Shown here: one piece after another, positions 10,981-18,745 of the stretch
Layout of the letters: each line of letters starts with the position of its first letter
Numbering within the stretch: the stretch's first letter is position 1
From: Planctomycetota bacterium
Lineage (GTDB): Bacteria > Planctomycetota > Phycisphaerae > UBA1845
Length of the DNA stretch: 33,654 nt
NCBI GenBank assembly: GCA_024278695.1
Contig: JAJRSR010000042.1
Span: forward strand, 1 to 33,654
Direction of reading: 5' to 3'
Notes under the pieces: model-generated
Databases searched by the model: none
Seen by the model: only the letters and a program-made list of their open reading frames with translations
What the model was told of the DNA's origin: nothing
Program-made: the position numbers and the translations under genes

Positions 10981-11184
10981 GGGGACTTCAACAACGACGG
11001 AGCCGCAAACTTCCTCGACATCTCGCTATCAATCGGGTTCTTCCTCCAAACAAACGAACTCCCCCTAGTGCTCGTGGATATTGCACCGTGCGGAGGCGAC
11101 GGAGAGGGCGATTTTCGAGATATCACGGCAACCGTAGGCGCGTTCCTTGTCGATCCCTACCCCTGTCCGCTGCCGTGCGAATAG
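10981..11184 (+). pseudogene. Orphan dockerin-like C-terminal fragment
   Basis: A 67-codon frame ending at TAG 11182-11184 reads DFNNDGAANFLDI, then LVLVDIAPCGGDG, then DFRDITATVGAFL and finally DPYPCPLPCE. It closely parallels the last 60 or so residues of the 11644 gene, which ends DPYPCPLPCP. A TAA (10978-10980) lies directly upstream in frame and there is no start codon, so this cannot be a free-standing gene. It starts 83 bases after the stop of the 5804 gene, whose own tail is a more distant version of the module. It is probably what remains of a deleted paralog of the 11644 gene, or the trace of recombination between two family members. Confidence 0.8.
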
Positions 11185-11643
11185 CCATCAGTAAGCAGAA
11201 GAATCGGCTCATACGTCGAGTCGAGTGAGCATCTGCGATTCCTGTCACCTCGCGGCGACGGATGCGGTGGTTCCGTCAAAATGGTGAAATCTCCAGGACC
11301 AGGGCAGCGGGAACCACCCCAAACACGAGCCCACAAGCACCGATATACGGATTTCCAACGAATCTATCAAATAATCCTAGACTTTTCGGACGCATACGGT
11401 TAAAGGTTATAGGAACGAGTGCCGTTTCGTCCTTTTCGCGGACGTCGTGAGTATGCTGCGTACTGTACGATTATCGGCCCTTGGTTGATTGTCGATCAGG
11501 GATGCCACGTGGTGTTCTTGTCGCATGGGTATTCTCGTGTCTCACCTGCCGACGAGACGGCGGACGGCGTTTGAGCGTCGTTCGGCGAGGGGTCGATCCG
11601 AAGGGAAGTCAACAATTACGATAGGGAAAAGGGAGCTGTGGTC
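11185..11643. other. Intergenic region upstream of Cys-rich repeat gene
   Basis: These 459 bases hold no supported gene. The part around 11340-11420 is comparatively AT-rich and may contain the promoter of the next gene. No clear sigma70-type pair was found. GGGAG at 11631-11635 is the likely ribosome binding site of the 11644 gene. Confidence 0.4.
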
Positions 11644-14600
11644 ATGAAGGCATCAAAGTTGATCCGTTCTTGTAGTCTGTGTCTGGTAGCCCTGGCAAGC
11701 GTTACACCAACACTTGAGGCAGCAGAAATGTTCTGGCTGCCGGTGGGTGCTAGTGGCACGCACGTCATCGTCGGAAACGAGATTCGCCTCACCGGAGGCG
11801 GGCAGCGCGTGTTTCTGGAGCTGAAGCTGTCGAGTTGGGCACCGGATGACCTGGGTACTTGGCAAGGCACACTTGATCCGACGCTGTTGGGCCAGGTTTG
11901 TGTCGGTGGCGGCAACGACGGCAACCCCTGCTTTCGCGACTTCGATTGTTTCGGCGGTGGTGCCTGTACGGCCACGCGATCCGGACCGGTCATTTTGGCT
12001 GAAGAGCCCTGCACGATCGACGATGATTGCATCACAGCATTCGGTGACCCGGGCGCTGCTTGTGACACCGTTCGAGGGTTGTGCAAACCAGGATGGCAAG
12101 ATATGGGTCGCTCGGATTTCGTCATTTCCGGTGCTTTATCGTTGGTCGACACCAGCTTCCCGTTCATCAGGTACGGTTCTTCCGTTCTTTTTGGCCCACC
12201 TGCGACCGACACTGGCGAGATTTTCTACGGTGGCACCCTGGCCTTGGATGTTCCCTTGACGGCGGCCGGCTCATACGAGGTGCTTGTCTCGGCGTCGGCT
12301 TCAGAGACATTTATGCTCAACAGTGCTGGTGCAGGAATTGCTCCGGTCAATGTTACGGCCGCCGTGATCACGGTAATTTGCGAATCAAACGCCGACTGCG
12401 ACGATGGCGATGCCTGCACGGAGGATCGATGCGAGGCTGGCGGCACCTGTAGCAACACCACGAACTACGACATCGCCGCGTTCTGCTGCAACCCCGCAAA
12501 CGGCACGCTCACCGCGTTGGATGACGGCATCGAATGTACGGCCAACGTCTGCGCGCCAGACGGTTCGGTGAGCCATCCACCAGTGCCGGAGTTCACCGCT
12601 TGTGGCGACCAATCCAATTCGGAATGCGATGCCCCTGACTCCTGCAACGCGACCGGAAGTTGCGTTGATCGGCTTGTGCCAAACGGCACGGCCTGCGGCG
12701 ACCCGACCGTCGTGGATTGCAACGGTGCCGATATTTGCGATGGTGCCGGAACGTGTTTGCCGAACATAGCTCCCGCAGGCACGGCTTGCGGCGACGGGTC
12801 CGTCACCCAATGTGATGACGCTGATACCTGCAACGCCACCGGCGTGTGCCTTCCAAACAACGTCGCCACGGGCACAGTCTGCGACGACGGTTTGTTCTGC
12901 ACGGTGGGCGAGACGTGCACTGCGGGTTCTTGCGGAGGTGGTGCCGCGCGTGATTGCAGCGACGGATTAACTTGCACAACGGATGTGTGTGACGACAACA
13001 CAGACCTTTGCGACAGCACCCTCGATGCCAACAACTGCCTGATCGCAGGCATCTGTTTTGCTGAGTCCGAGTTCAACCCGGTCAACGATTGCGAATCGTG
13101 CGACTCGCTCACGGCCACAGATGCGTTCACCGTTCGGAGCGACGGAAGCGTTTGCGATGACGGCGACCCCTGTACCGGCACCGGTCGTATCGGAATCGGC
13201 GTCGATACCTGCACCGCAGGCACTTGTGCAGGCACGCCTGATCCAGAGTGCAACGACGATTGCGCCTTCGCCATTGAGGCCGCCGCGGGCACCACGATCA
13301 GCACCATGAACAACGGCGGCCCGGACGAAGCGGAAGCATCGTGCCAGCCGGACTCGAACAATGACATCTGGTTCTTCTACGCTGCGACATGTAACGCACC
13401 AGTCTTTGTGAGTACGACCGGCAGCGCGCTGGTTCCTTCCAATGACACCGTACTCAGCATTCTCGACGCTTGCCCGGATGACGGCGGTGTTGAGATCGCC
13501 TGCGACGATGACAGCGGCGTGGATCTTCAAAGTGCCTTAACGTTCATGGCTGTCTCCGGGCAGGAGTACTTCATACGCGTCGCTGGCTTTGAAGACAACG
13601 TGGGGAGCGTTGCCGTCAACGTGTCCTTGGTGGACGACTGTTTGATCGGCAACACCTGCTACGCCGCTGGCGAGCTCAATCCGGACAATGCGTGCCTCGT
13701 CTGTTCTCCGGACATCAGCACGACGGAATGGACACCCACGGCCGAAGGCTCCGTCTGTGGTAGTGCGGTTGACGATGAGTGCAATTCGCCGGACGCCTGT
13801 AACGGAGCTGGACTCTGCGAAACAAACTTTAAACCGGACGGCACGCTCTGCACCGACGATGGAAACGACTGTTCCATGGATCACTGCCTATCCGGGGTTT
13901 GCGCCCATCCGCCTGAGGCAGAGGGACTCGCCTGTGGTGACCCGACTATCACCGAGTGTGATCTATCTGACAGTTGTGACGGCATGGGCCTTTGCTTGGA
14001 CAACTTCGTGCCCAACGGCGCAGCTTGCGGCGATGCCAGCGAGACCCAATGTGACGCGGCCGACATCTGCGACGGCGGCGGTGCTTGCGTGGATAACTTG
14101 GTCCCGGATGGCACGGCATGTGACGACGGTGATATCTGTACCGGGGCAGACGCGTGCCAGACCGGTGCCTGTGTGGGCACGGCGATACCCGAAGCGCCGG
14201 TTGTCGTCGGACTTGGCGGGTTCAGCATTGACGTGACACCGCTCCCAGCGAACGCGGTAGCCCCCGTGGCACTCCGAGTTACCTCGCCGGACTGGGCTTG
14301 TGTTGATGCGTATATCGATGTGGATGGTTCGCTGGTCGGCGCGCCGGTCATCCAACTTCCGAACGACTGGGGCACGATCAACGTGACCGGAATCGAGATT
14401 AGCCCGAGCAGCACCTACGACGTGGTGGCCGAGTGCGGCACATTCACGTCGAACGTCGGGAGCGGGGATACGTGGCTCTACGCTGATTACAACAACGACG
14501 GCGTAGTCGATTTCCTCGACATCACACTCTCAGTAGACTACTTCCTTGGTGACACGAGCCTTCCCTTGGTTTTGTTGGATATCTCACCGTGCGGAGGCGA

Positions 14601-14685
14601 TGGACGGGTGGACTTCCGCGACATCAACGCAACGGTCAGGGAATTCGTGGAGGATCCGTACCCCTGCCCGCTTCCGTGCCCTTAG
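11644..14685 (+). CDS. Exported Cys-rich repeat protein with pre-peptidase-C-like domain and C-terminal dockerin
   Basis: ATG 11644 follows GGGAG by 8 bases; a GTG six bases earlier is less likely. The protein has 1013 aa and a signal peptide of about 26 residues (LCLVALASVTPTLEA). Residues about 27-240 form a beta-rich domain with the LSSWAPDD motif, similar to the N-domain of the next gene and possibly cohesin-like. After that come Cys/Asp repeats, including six copies of a unit with the pattern CGD-x(3-4)-CD-xx-D-xCdg-x-G-x-C-xxN-xxP-x-GT-x-C: three at about 319-418, one at about 704 and two at about 762-822. A pre-peptidase-C-like domain (about 538-660, NDIWFFYAATC to YFIRVAGF) interrupts them. 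The end carries a dockerin pair: a good calcium loop DYNNDGVVDFLD, then GGDGRVDFRDI. No enzyme motif is visible. It is probably a surface scaffold or adhesin and lies 176 bases upstream of the 14862 gene. Confidence 0.85.
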   Translation: MKASKLIRSCSLCLVALASVTPTLEAAEMFWLPVGASGTHVIVGNEIRLTGGGQRVFLELKLSSWAPDDLGTWQGTLDPTLLGQVCVGGGNDGNPCFRDFDCFGGGACTATRSGPVILAEEPCTIDDDCITAFGDPGAACDTVRGLCKPGWQDMGRSDFVISGALSLVDTSFPFIRYGSSVLFGPPATDTGEIFYGGTLALDVPLTAAGSYEVLVSASASETFMLNSAGAGIAPVNVTAAVITVICESNADCDDGDACTEDRCEAGGTCSNTTNYDIAAFCCNPANGTLTALDDGIECTANVCAPDGSVSHPPVPEFTACGDQSNSECDAPDSCNATGSCVDRLVPNGTACGDPTVVDCNGADICDGAGTCLPNIAPAGTACGDGSVTQCDDADTCNATGVCLPNNVATGTVCDDGLFCTVGETCTAGSCGGGAARDCSDGLTCTTDVCDDNTDLCDSTLDANNCLIAGICFAESEFNPVNDCESCDSLTATDAFTVRSDGSVCDDGDPCTGTGRIGIGVDTCTAGTCAGTPDPECNDDCAFAIEAAAGTTISTMNNGGPDEAEASCQPDSNNDIWFFYAATCNAPVFVSTTGSALVPSNDTVLSILDACPDDGGVEIACDDDSGVDLQSALTFMAVSGQEYFIRVAGFEDNVGSVAVNVSLVDDCLIGNTCYAAGELNPDNACLVCSPDISTTEWTPTAEGSVCGSAVDDECNSPDACNGAGLCETNFKPDGTLCTDDGNDCSMDHCLSGVCAHPPEAEGLACGDPTITECDLSDSCDGMGLCLDNFVPNGAACGDASETQCDAADICDGGGACVDNLVPDGTACDDGDICTGADACQTGACVGTAIPEAPVVVGLGGFSIDVTPLPANAVAPVALRVTSPDWACVDAYIDVDGSLVGAPVIQLPNDWGTINVTGIEISPSSTYDVVAECGTFTSNVGSGDTWLYADYNNDGVVDFLDITLSVDYFLGDTSLPLVLLDISPCGGDGRVDFRDINATVREFVEDPYPCPLPCP

Positions 14686-14723
14686 GCACCAACAACCTTG
14701 ATCTGCGCCGTTTCTGACGACGC

Positions 14724-14780
14724 TGTAGCCGCTTACCGCATGTGACGCCCGGATTGATATCCGGGCGTCAAGCGGCTACA
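14724..14780. terminator. Nested perfect inverted repeat
   Basis: An outer 11-bp arm pair (14724-14734 with 14770-14780, TGTAGCCGCTT/AAGCGGCTACA) encloses an inner perfect 11-bp hairpin (14744-14754 with 14759-14769, GACGCCCGGAT, loop TGAT). It lies 38 bases after the stop of the 11644 gene and 82 before the next start. No T-run follows, so intrinsic termination is uncertain; it may instead stabilise mRNA or be a REP-like element. Confidence 0.6.
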
Positions 14781-14861
14781 ACGTAGGCTCGTCTGCCTGT
14801 TTGTCATTCGGGCGGGTAATTTGTACGCTTCGGGACCCAGCAGAGATAGGGGAATCAACAC

Positions 14862-16010
14862 ATGGTGCGATGTCTAGCTACGTTTTTTTGTTTCGGCGTG
14901 CTGGCGGTTTACGGGACCCCCAGGGTCCAAGCGCAGCAACCCGTGGGGACCTATTCGGTGGAGGCCGTCGCGCTCAACGGTGTGCCGCTGCCAGGGGCTC
15001 CGGTCAAGCTAATCACAGCCTCCCCCGGTGAGATCATTACGGCCGAAATCTACTTGCGTGACTGGTCACCCAACGGCGAAGATCTGCATGCGTATCAGGT
15101 CCAACTGGATGACAAGGCCTTTACTGGACTCATCTCTGGGAGCATCAAGCCTAGTGGCTATGACGCTGCTAGGGAGGAAAAAATCGAAAACGTGGCTAAC
15201 GCCTTCATCGACCTGAACCGCCCCGACTTCGTTCATGCGGGCTCACAGACCATCGCAATCACAGACACCAAGCGTGCGCCTGGCTACCGCTGGCTGTCTG
15301 TCTTGATAGATATTGACAAGGCGCCGATCAGCCCACAAGACGGCACGAAGTTCTATTGCGGAACCGTCCTTCTGACAGTCTCGGCCGATGCCAGCGGCGT
15401 GTTCAACATCGGCCCCGAAACGGATCCGGCTGTCAGTGCTCTGCTGACCGAAGGTCGTCGCACCCTCGGCCCGCTCAACTACGAACCGCTTGAGATTACG
15501 GTGGTCGAAGGCGTGGTCCGGAGAAACATCGTCGCCTCGGATCCACCAACCGGTGCCATCGACGCGCGAATGGTTACCGGCTCGGCCATGACCTCGGGCG
15601 GGTGGCAGACAATCCAACTCACATTCGATTCGGACGCCACTGCTATCTCAGAAAAAGAGTTTTCGGTAACCTCGGGTTCAGGGGCACCGCCGTCGATTAA
15701 GAGCGTCGCCGCACGAGGCAACTCGCTCACACTTACGCTCGATCATACGCTGAGGCCCGGAGCTTGGACCGCTATTACACACAACCCCACCGGCCACACC
15801 CTGCGTTTCGGAGTGCTGCCCGGAGACGTAGATGGCAATGGCACGCGAAACTCCCGCGACTTCATGGCGCTTCTCGAATTGCTAGGTACTGACGCCACAA
15901 GCCCAGCGTACCGCGCGGACCTCAACGGCGATGGTACCACAGACGCAAGAGACGCCCTCGCCATGATCGATTGCCTGGTCGCACACCTATCAAGTCAAAT
16001 CGTGGACTAA
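14862..16010 (+). CDS. Exported protein with cohesin-like N-domain and canonical type I dockerin
   Basis: ATG 14862 follows AGGGGAA by about 7 bases. The protein has 382 aa with a signal peptide of about 25 residues (LATFFCFGVLAVYGTPRVQA). Residues about 30-210 form a beta-rich domain with YLRDWSP and YRWLSVLIDI, resembling the N-domain of the preceding gene and suggestive of a cohesin-like fold. Residues about 218-320 look like a second beta domain. The C-terminus (about 322-378) is a standard dockerin with two calcium loops, DVDGNGTRNSRD and DLNGDGTTDARD. Dockerins bind cohesins or act in cell-surface assembly; here the partner is unknown. It is convergent with rplT. Confidence 0.85.
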   Translation: MVRCLATFFCFGVLAVYGTPRVQAQQPVGTYSVEAVALNGVPLPGAPVKLITASPGEIITAEIYLRDWSPNGEDLHAYQVQLDDKAFTGLISGSIKPSGYDAAREEKIENVANAFIDLNRPDFVHAGSQTIAITDTKRAPGYRWLSVLIDIDKAPISPQDGTKFYCGTVLLTVSADASGVFNIGPETDPAVSALLTEGRRTLGPLNYEPLEITVVEGVVRRNIVASDPPTGAIDARMVTGSAMTSGGWQTIQLTFDSDATAISEKEFSVTSGSGAPPSIKSVAARGNSLTLTLDHTLRPGAWTAITHNPTGHTLRFGVLPGDVDGNGTRNSRDFMALLELLGTDATSPAYRADLNGDGTTDARDALAMIDCLVAHLSSQIVD

Positions 16011-16038
16011 CGATTGCCAAGATCACAGCGTTGATCTA

Positions 16039-16125
16039 CGGCAAGCTACAGACAATATGTGATGGGTGGCACGTGGCGCGTAAGCCCAGCGGGAACAAGC
16101 TCAGCGGGAAACTTGCCGAGCTTAC
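16039..16125. other. Structured spacer between convergent genes
   Basis: Alternative pairings are visible: CGGCAAG (16039-16045) with CTTGCCG (16112-16118), or GTAAGC (16080-16085) with GCTTAC (16120-16125). AGCGGGAA is repeated at 16088-16095 and 16103-16110. It may end one or both convergent transcripts, but there is no T-run. Confidence 0.3.
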
Positions 16126-16173
16126 AACGTACGGTCGTGAGTTCCAGTACACCGGTACAGGCGGCGCGCGGCA

Positions 16174-16548
16174 TTACGCCGCCGCTGCGGCCTTGGGTTG
16201 GTGCTGCTTGGCGATCTCGACGATGGCGTCGAAGTCGCCCGGAGAGTGGATCGCGATTTCGCTGAGCATCTTACGGTTGAGCGCGATGTCTGCGGCGTTT
16301 AGCCCGAAAATAAACCGGCTGTAGTTGATCCCACGCATGCGGCACGCGGCCGTGAGGCGCGTGACCCATAGTGCCCGGAAATCACGCTTACGTCTGCGGC
16401 GGTCCTTCGTAGCGTTGGCGTCGGCCCGCAGGATCGTCTCCTGCATGACGCGCCACTGACGACCACCGCCGCCACGGAAACCTTTGGCCCGCTTGAAAAT
16501 GCGAACCTTCTTGCGATGTCGGGCAGCCCCGTATGTTACTCTTGGCAT
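16174..16548 (-). CDS. rplT: 50S ribosomal protein L20
   Basis: The 124-aa product begins MPRVTYGAARHRKKVRIFKR and carries the L20 core: the GFRGGGGRQWR segment, the basic run KDRRRRKRDFRALWVTRL, and the conserved NYSRFIFGL. L20 binds 23S rRNA early in large-subunit assembly. The ATG at 16548 is fixed by the conserved N-terminus and by AAGGAAAAG just upstream; the in-frame extension to 16599 is not used. It ends in an Ala-rich tail. It lies 122 bases downstream of rpmI on the same strand and is presumably co-transcribed. Confidence 0.97.
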   Translation of the reverse strand: MPRVTYGAARHRKKVRIFKRAKGFRGGGGRQWRVMQETILRADANATKDRRRRKRDFRALWVTRLTAACRMRGINYSRFIFGLNAADIALNRKMLSEIAIHSPGDFDAIVEIAKQHQPKAAAAA

Positions 16549-16670
16549 ATCGCTTTTCCTTCTCAACCGGCCACGGCCAACCCGCCAAGGCAGCCGCACA
16601 CCGGACGAAAGTATCTAAACAGTCGTTTCGAGCACCGTCTTGAACATCAACCCCAACCTGGTGTTGCAGG

Positions 16671-16868
16671 CTAGGCGTTGTTGAGCGTTCGGCGTACGCG
16701 CTTGGCGACGCCACCCTTGAGCACAGCAGACTTACGAAGCCCGCGGCACCGCTCACCGTTTTTGGTACTCATCAAATGGCCCGAATTCGCCGACTTGTGC
16801 TTCACCTTGCCACTGGCCGTGAGCTTCATCCGCTTTTTCGTACCCTTATGGGTTTTCATCTTAGGCAT
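16671..16868 (-). CDS. rpmI: 50S ribosomal protein L35
   Basis: The 65-aa product begins MPKMKTHKGTKKRMKLTASG and contains SGHLMSTKN, matching L35 in sequence and usual length. The start at ATG 16868 is set by this conserved N-terminus. The frame is open upstream to 17342 but that part has no L35 or IF-3 similarity. Usually infC precedes rpmI-rplT; here the gene upstream is an unrelated, divergent one, so infC has moved or been lost from this locus. Confidence 0.97.
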   Translation of the reverse strand: MPKMKTHKGTKKRMKLTASGKVKHKSANSGHLMSTKNGERCRGLRKSAVLKGGVAKRVRRTLNNA

Positions 16869-16923
16869 AATCGATCTCGCTTCATACTCAAGCACCCAGG
16901 ATCGGCCCAGACGCAAGCCCCGC

Positions 16924-16951
16924 ATTATAGGCCCGACGCCCCCAAACGCAA
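16924..16951 (-). promoter_or_regulatory. Promoter of rpmI-rplT
   Basis: On the minus strand a perfect -10 hexamer TATAAT (16924-16929) is preceded, 16 bases further up, by TTGCGT (16946-16951). The start of transcription would be near 16917, giving a leader of about 50 nt before rpmI. It fits a sigma70-type promoter and explains expression without infC. Confidence 0.6.
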
Positions 16952-17320
16952 CCCACACCGCCACACCGTTTCGATCGGCAACATCCAACAGAATCGACAG
17001 AACTCGGGCAAGCGTCGCCATGGACGCCTTTTCTGTATTCTTTTCTGTATTCACGACGCTACTGGCGCGACGCTTGCCCATGCCACCCCGGCGTGTGCTC
17101 ATGCCGCCCAGATGTCCATATTCACCCGGATTCACCCGCCACTTCAGCCATTGTAATGCACGAAGGTTGTCGAAACGGGTGATTTCGCCAAAAATGGTGC
17201 CAAAACGCGGGTGCCCCTTCTTCGGGTACTCCCGAAGGGTGGGGGACGGACCGCAACACCGAGCAATGGGATTGGGGTACCCGCCTCTTGCGGACAAGGA
17301 ATGAAAACGGAGCACAACTG
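16952..17320. other. Divergent intergenic region between rpmI and the NTF2-like gene
   Basis: Beyond the rpmI promoter no gene is supported here, although the minus frame of rpmI happens to stay open through it. The region should hold the rightward promoter of the 17321 gene; no clear hexamers were identified. Confidence 0.4.
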
Positions 17321-18112
17321 ATGAACACAAACTGCATCCCAACCAAGCTGGCCGTCATGGCGATCGGACTTCTCGCCGGTAACAGCTACGCCGAAGTCTC
17401 TGGTCCGCACGCCACGCCAGAGGCATCCCTTGTCGCCCGGCAAGTGGAGGCCTACAACGCGAGGAACCTGGATGCCTTTCTTGCCACCTACGGTCCCAAT
17501 GCGATGCTCTTCGACCTCGACACGGGCAAACGGATTGCCTCCGGCACGGATGAACTGCGAAAACGCTATACGCACCGGTTCACCAGCAGCCCCGACCTCC
17601 ACGCGACGATCCACCAACGCATTGCACTCGACAACTACGTCATCGACCGCGAGTCGGTCATCAAGAAAAAGGGGGAGCCGCGCAGCGAGGCGATCGCCAT
17701 TTACTACGTTCGCGAGAAGTTAATCCAAGGGGTCTGGTTCTTGTTCTTCGATGAAGCCACAGCCAAGCCGACGAAGGGTACCCTCGCAACGGTTGAGAAA
17801 GTCTTTGAGACCATGAACACGCAGGATGTCGGGCGTATCCTCGACTTGTTTGCTGTAGACGTGGAAATCCGAACGCTTCCGGAAAACATCGTCGCAGTCG
17901 ATGGCCACGCACCGCTGAGCGATAACCTCACACGAAGTTTCAATTTCGATCAGGGCATACAGATGGCTATTTCCGAAAAGATGGGTGCCGGCGATTTCGT
18001 CGTCGTCCACGAGCAAATCGAAGGCTCCACGGGACCGCAGTTTGAAGACCTTGTGGTCTTCGACATCAAAAACGGCAAGGTCAAACGGAAGTGGGCGCTA
18101 AGGTCGAACTAG
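17321..18112 (+). CDS. Exported protein with two NTF2/SnoaL-like domains
   Basis: ATG 17321 follows GGAG by 8 bases. The protein has 263 aa and a signal peptide of about 24 residues (LAVMAIGLLAGNSYA). Residues about 33-140 fit a SnoaL/NTF2-like cone fold (VARQVEAYNARNLDAFLATY, then an IASGTDELRKRYT motif and a Tyr-rich final strand). Residues about 150-263 look like a second copy (VEKVFETMNTQDVGRILDLF, then FVVVHEQIEGS and FEDLVVFDIKNGKVKRKW). Such domains bind small hydrophobic ligands or act as isomerases; the substrate is unknown. It is a single gene, divergent from rpmI. Confidence 0.75.
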   Translation: MNTNCIPTKLAVMAIGLLAGNSYAEVSGPHATPEASLVARQVEAYNARNLDAFLATYGPNAMLFDLDTGKRIASGTDELRKRYTHRFTSSPDLHATIHQRIALDNYVIDRESVIKKKGEPRSEAIAIYYVREKLIQGVWFLFFDEATAKPTKGTLATVEKVFETMNTQDVGRILDLFAVDVEIRTLPENIVAVDGHAPLSDNLTRSFNFDQGIQMAISEKMGAGDFVVVHEQIEGSTGPQFEDLVVFDIKNGKVKRKWALRSN

Positions 18113-18430
18113 AACCCGCTCGTTGTCGTCTTGAGCACGCAGACCGGGGTGAACTCGACGCACGGGGAACGTCCGACCTACTCCGAAAAAAGCCTTAATC
18201 CATACGGTTTCCGTAACAAATCTTTCCCGCGCTGGTCAACGCATTATCGGCCGCTTAGCCGTCCTGTTCGATCGTAGCGCCGCCTGACGCCTTACCTTAT
18301 TGGACGCCGCAAACACCACGCGCGGACACGCGAGTCCGTTATGGGCCTTGCTACTGAAATCACCCAAGTGCGCGCGTATGATCACCGCAACGATGCACAA
18401 GATCGATTCCGTTTTAAGGGGGGGGAAACC
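18113..18430. other. Intergenic region
   Basis: These 318 bases hold no gene I can support. The last part carries the purine run AAGGGGGGGG (18416-18425), which serves as ribosome binding site for the following GTG start. Confidence 0.4.
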
Positions 18431-18718
18431 GTGCCGAACCAAACCAACAATCCAAACCAAGACGCCGCACTACTTTGGCTCACCGCACCCGGCTCAGCCC
18501 AGGCGGCCCGATTGGAAGACGCCATGCGCAACTACGCACTACCGGTATATGATCCGGTGGATGTGGCACGACGACTCATGATGGCGCTGTCGATGCCGGC
18601 CGCCGGCTTTGGCGGTGACGCCTCTCAGGTTGATTCGATTGCGCTGGCGATTGCCATCATTGGCCATGCCAGCGAAATGGGGTGGGACATCGTCGAGGAA
18701 ATCAGCCGACCAGTGTAG
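18431..18718 (+). CDS. Small hypothetical protein
   Basis: The GTG at 18431 is preferred because of the strong purine run about 5-15 bases upstream; an in-frame ATG at 18341 has no such site. The 95-aa product has an Asn-rich start (VPNQTNNPNQD) followed by a mostly helical stretch with RLEDAMRNYALPVYDPVDVARRLMMAL and a hydrophobic segment SIALAIAIIGHASEMGWDIV. It lacks a signal peptide. I do not recognise the family. It converges on the HAD-like gene with a 27-base gap. Confidence 0.6.
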   Translation: MPNQTNNPNQDAALLWLTAPGSAQAARLEDAMRNYALPVYDPVDVARRLMMALSMPAAGFGGDASQVDSIALAIAIIGHASEMGWDIVEEISRPV

Positions 18719-18745
18719 CACGCGCCGAGCTACACCACAGCCGGT

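Noticed and set aside
12600-14120. Possible CRISPR-like or DNA-level repeat array
   Set aside because: The periodicity comes from protein-level Cys/Asp units with varied codons; there are no identical DNA repeats with unique spacers.
16869-17342. N-terminal extension of rpmI
   Set aside because: The frame is open by chance. L35 begins at MPKMKTHKG, and a TATAAT promoter lies inside the supposed extension.
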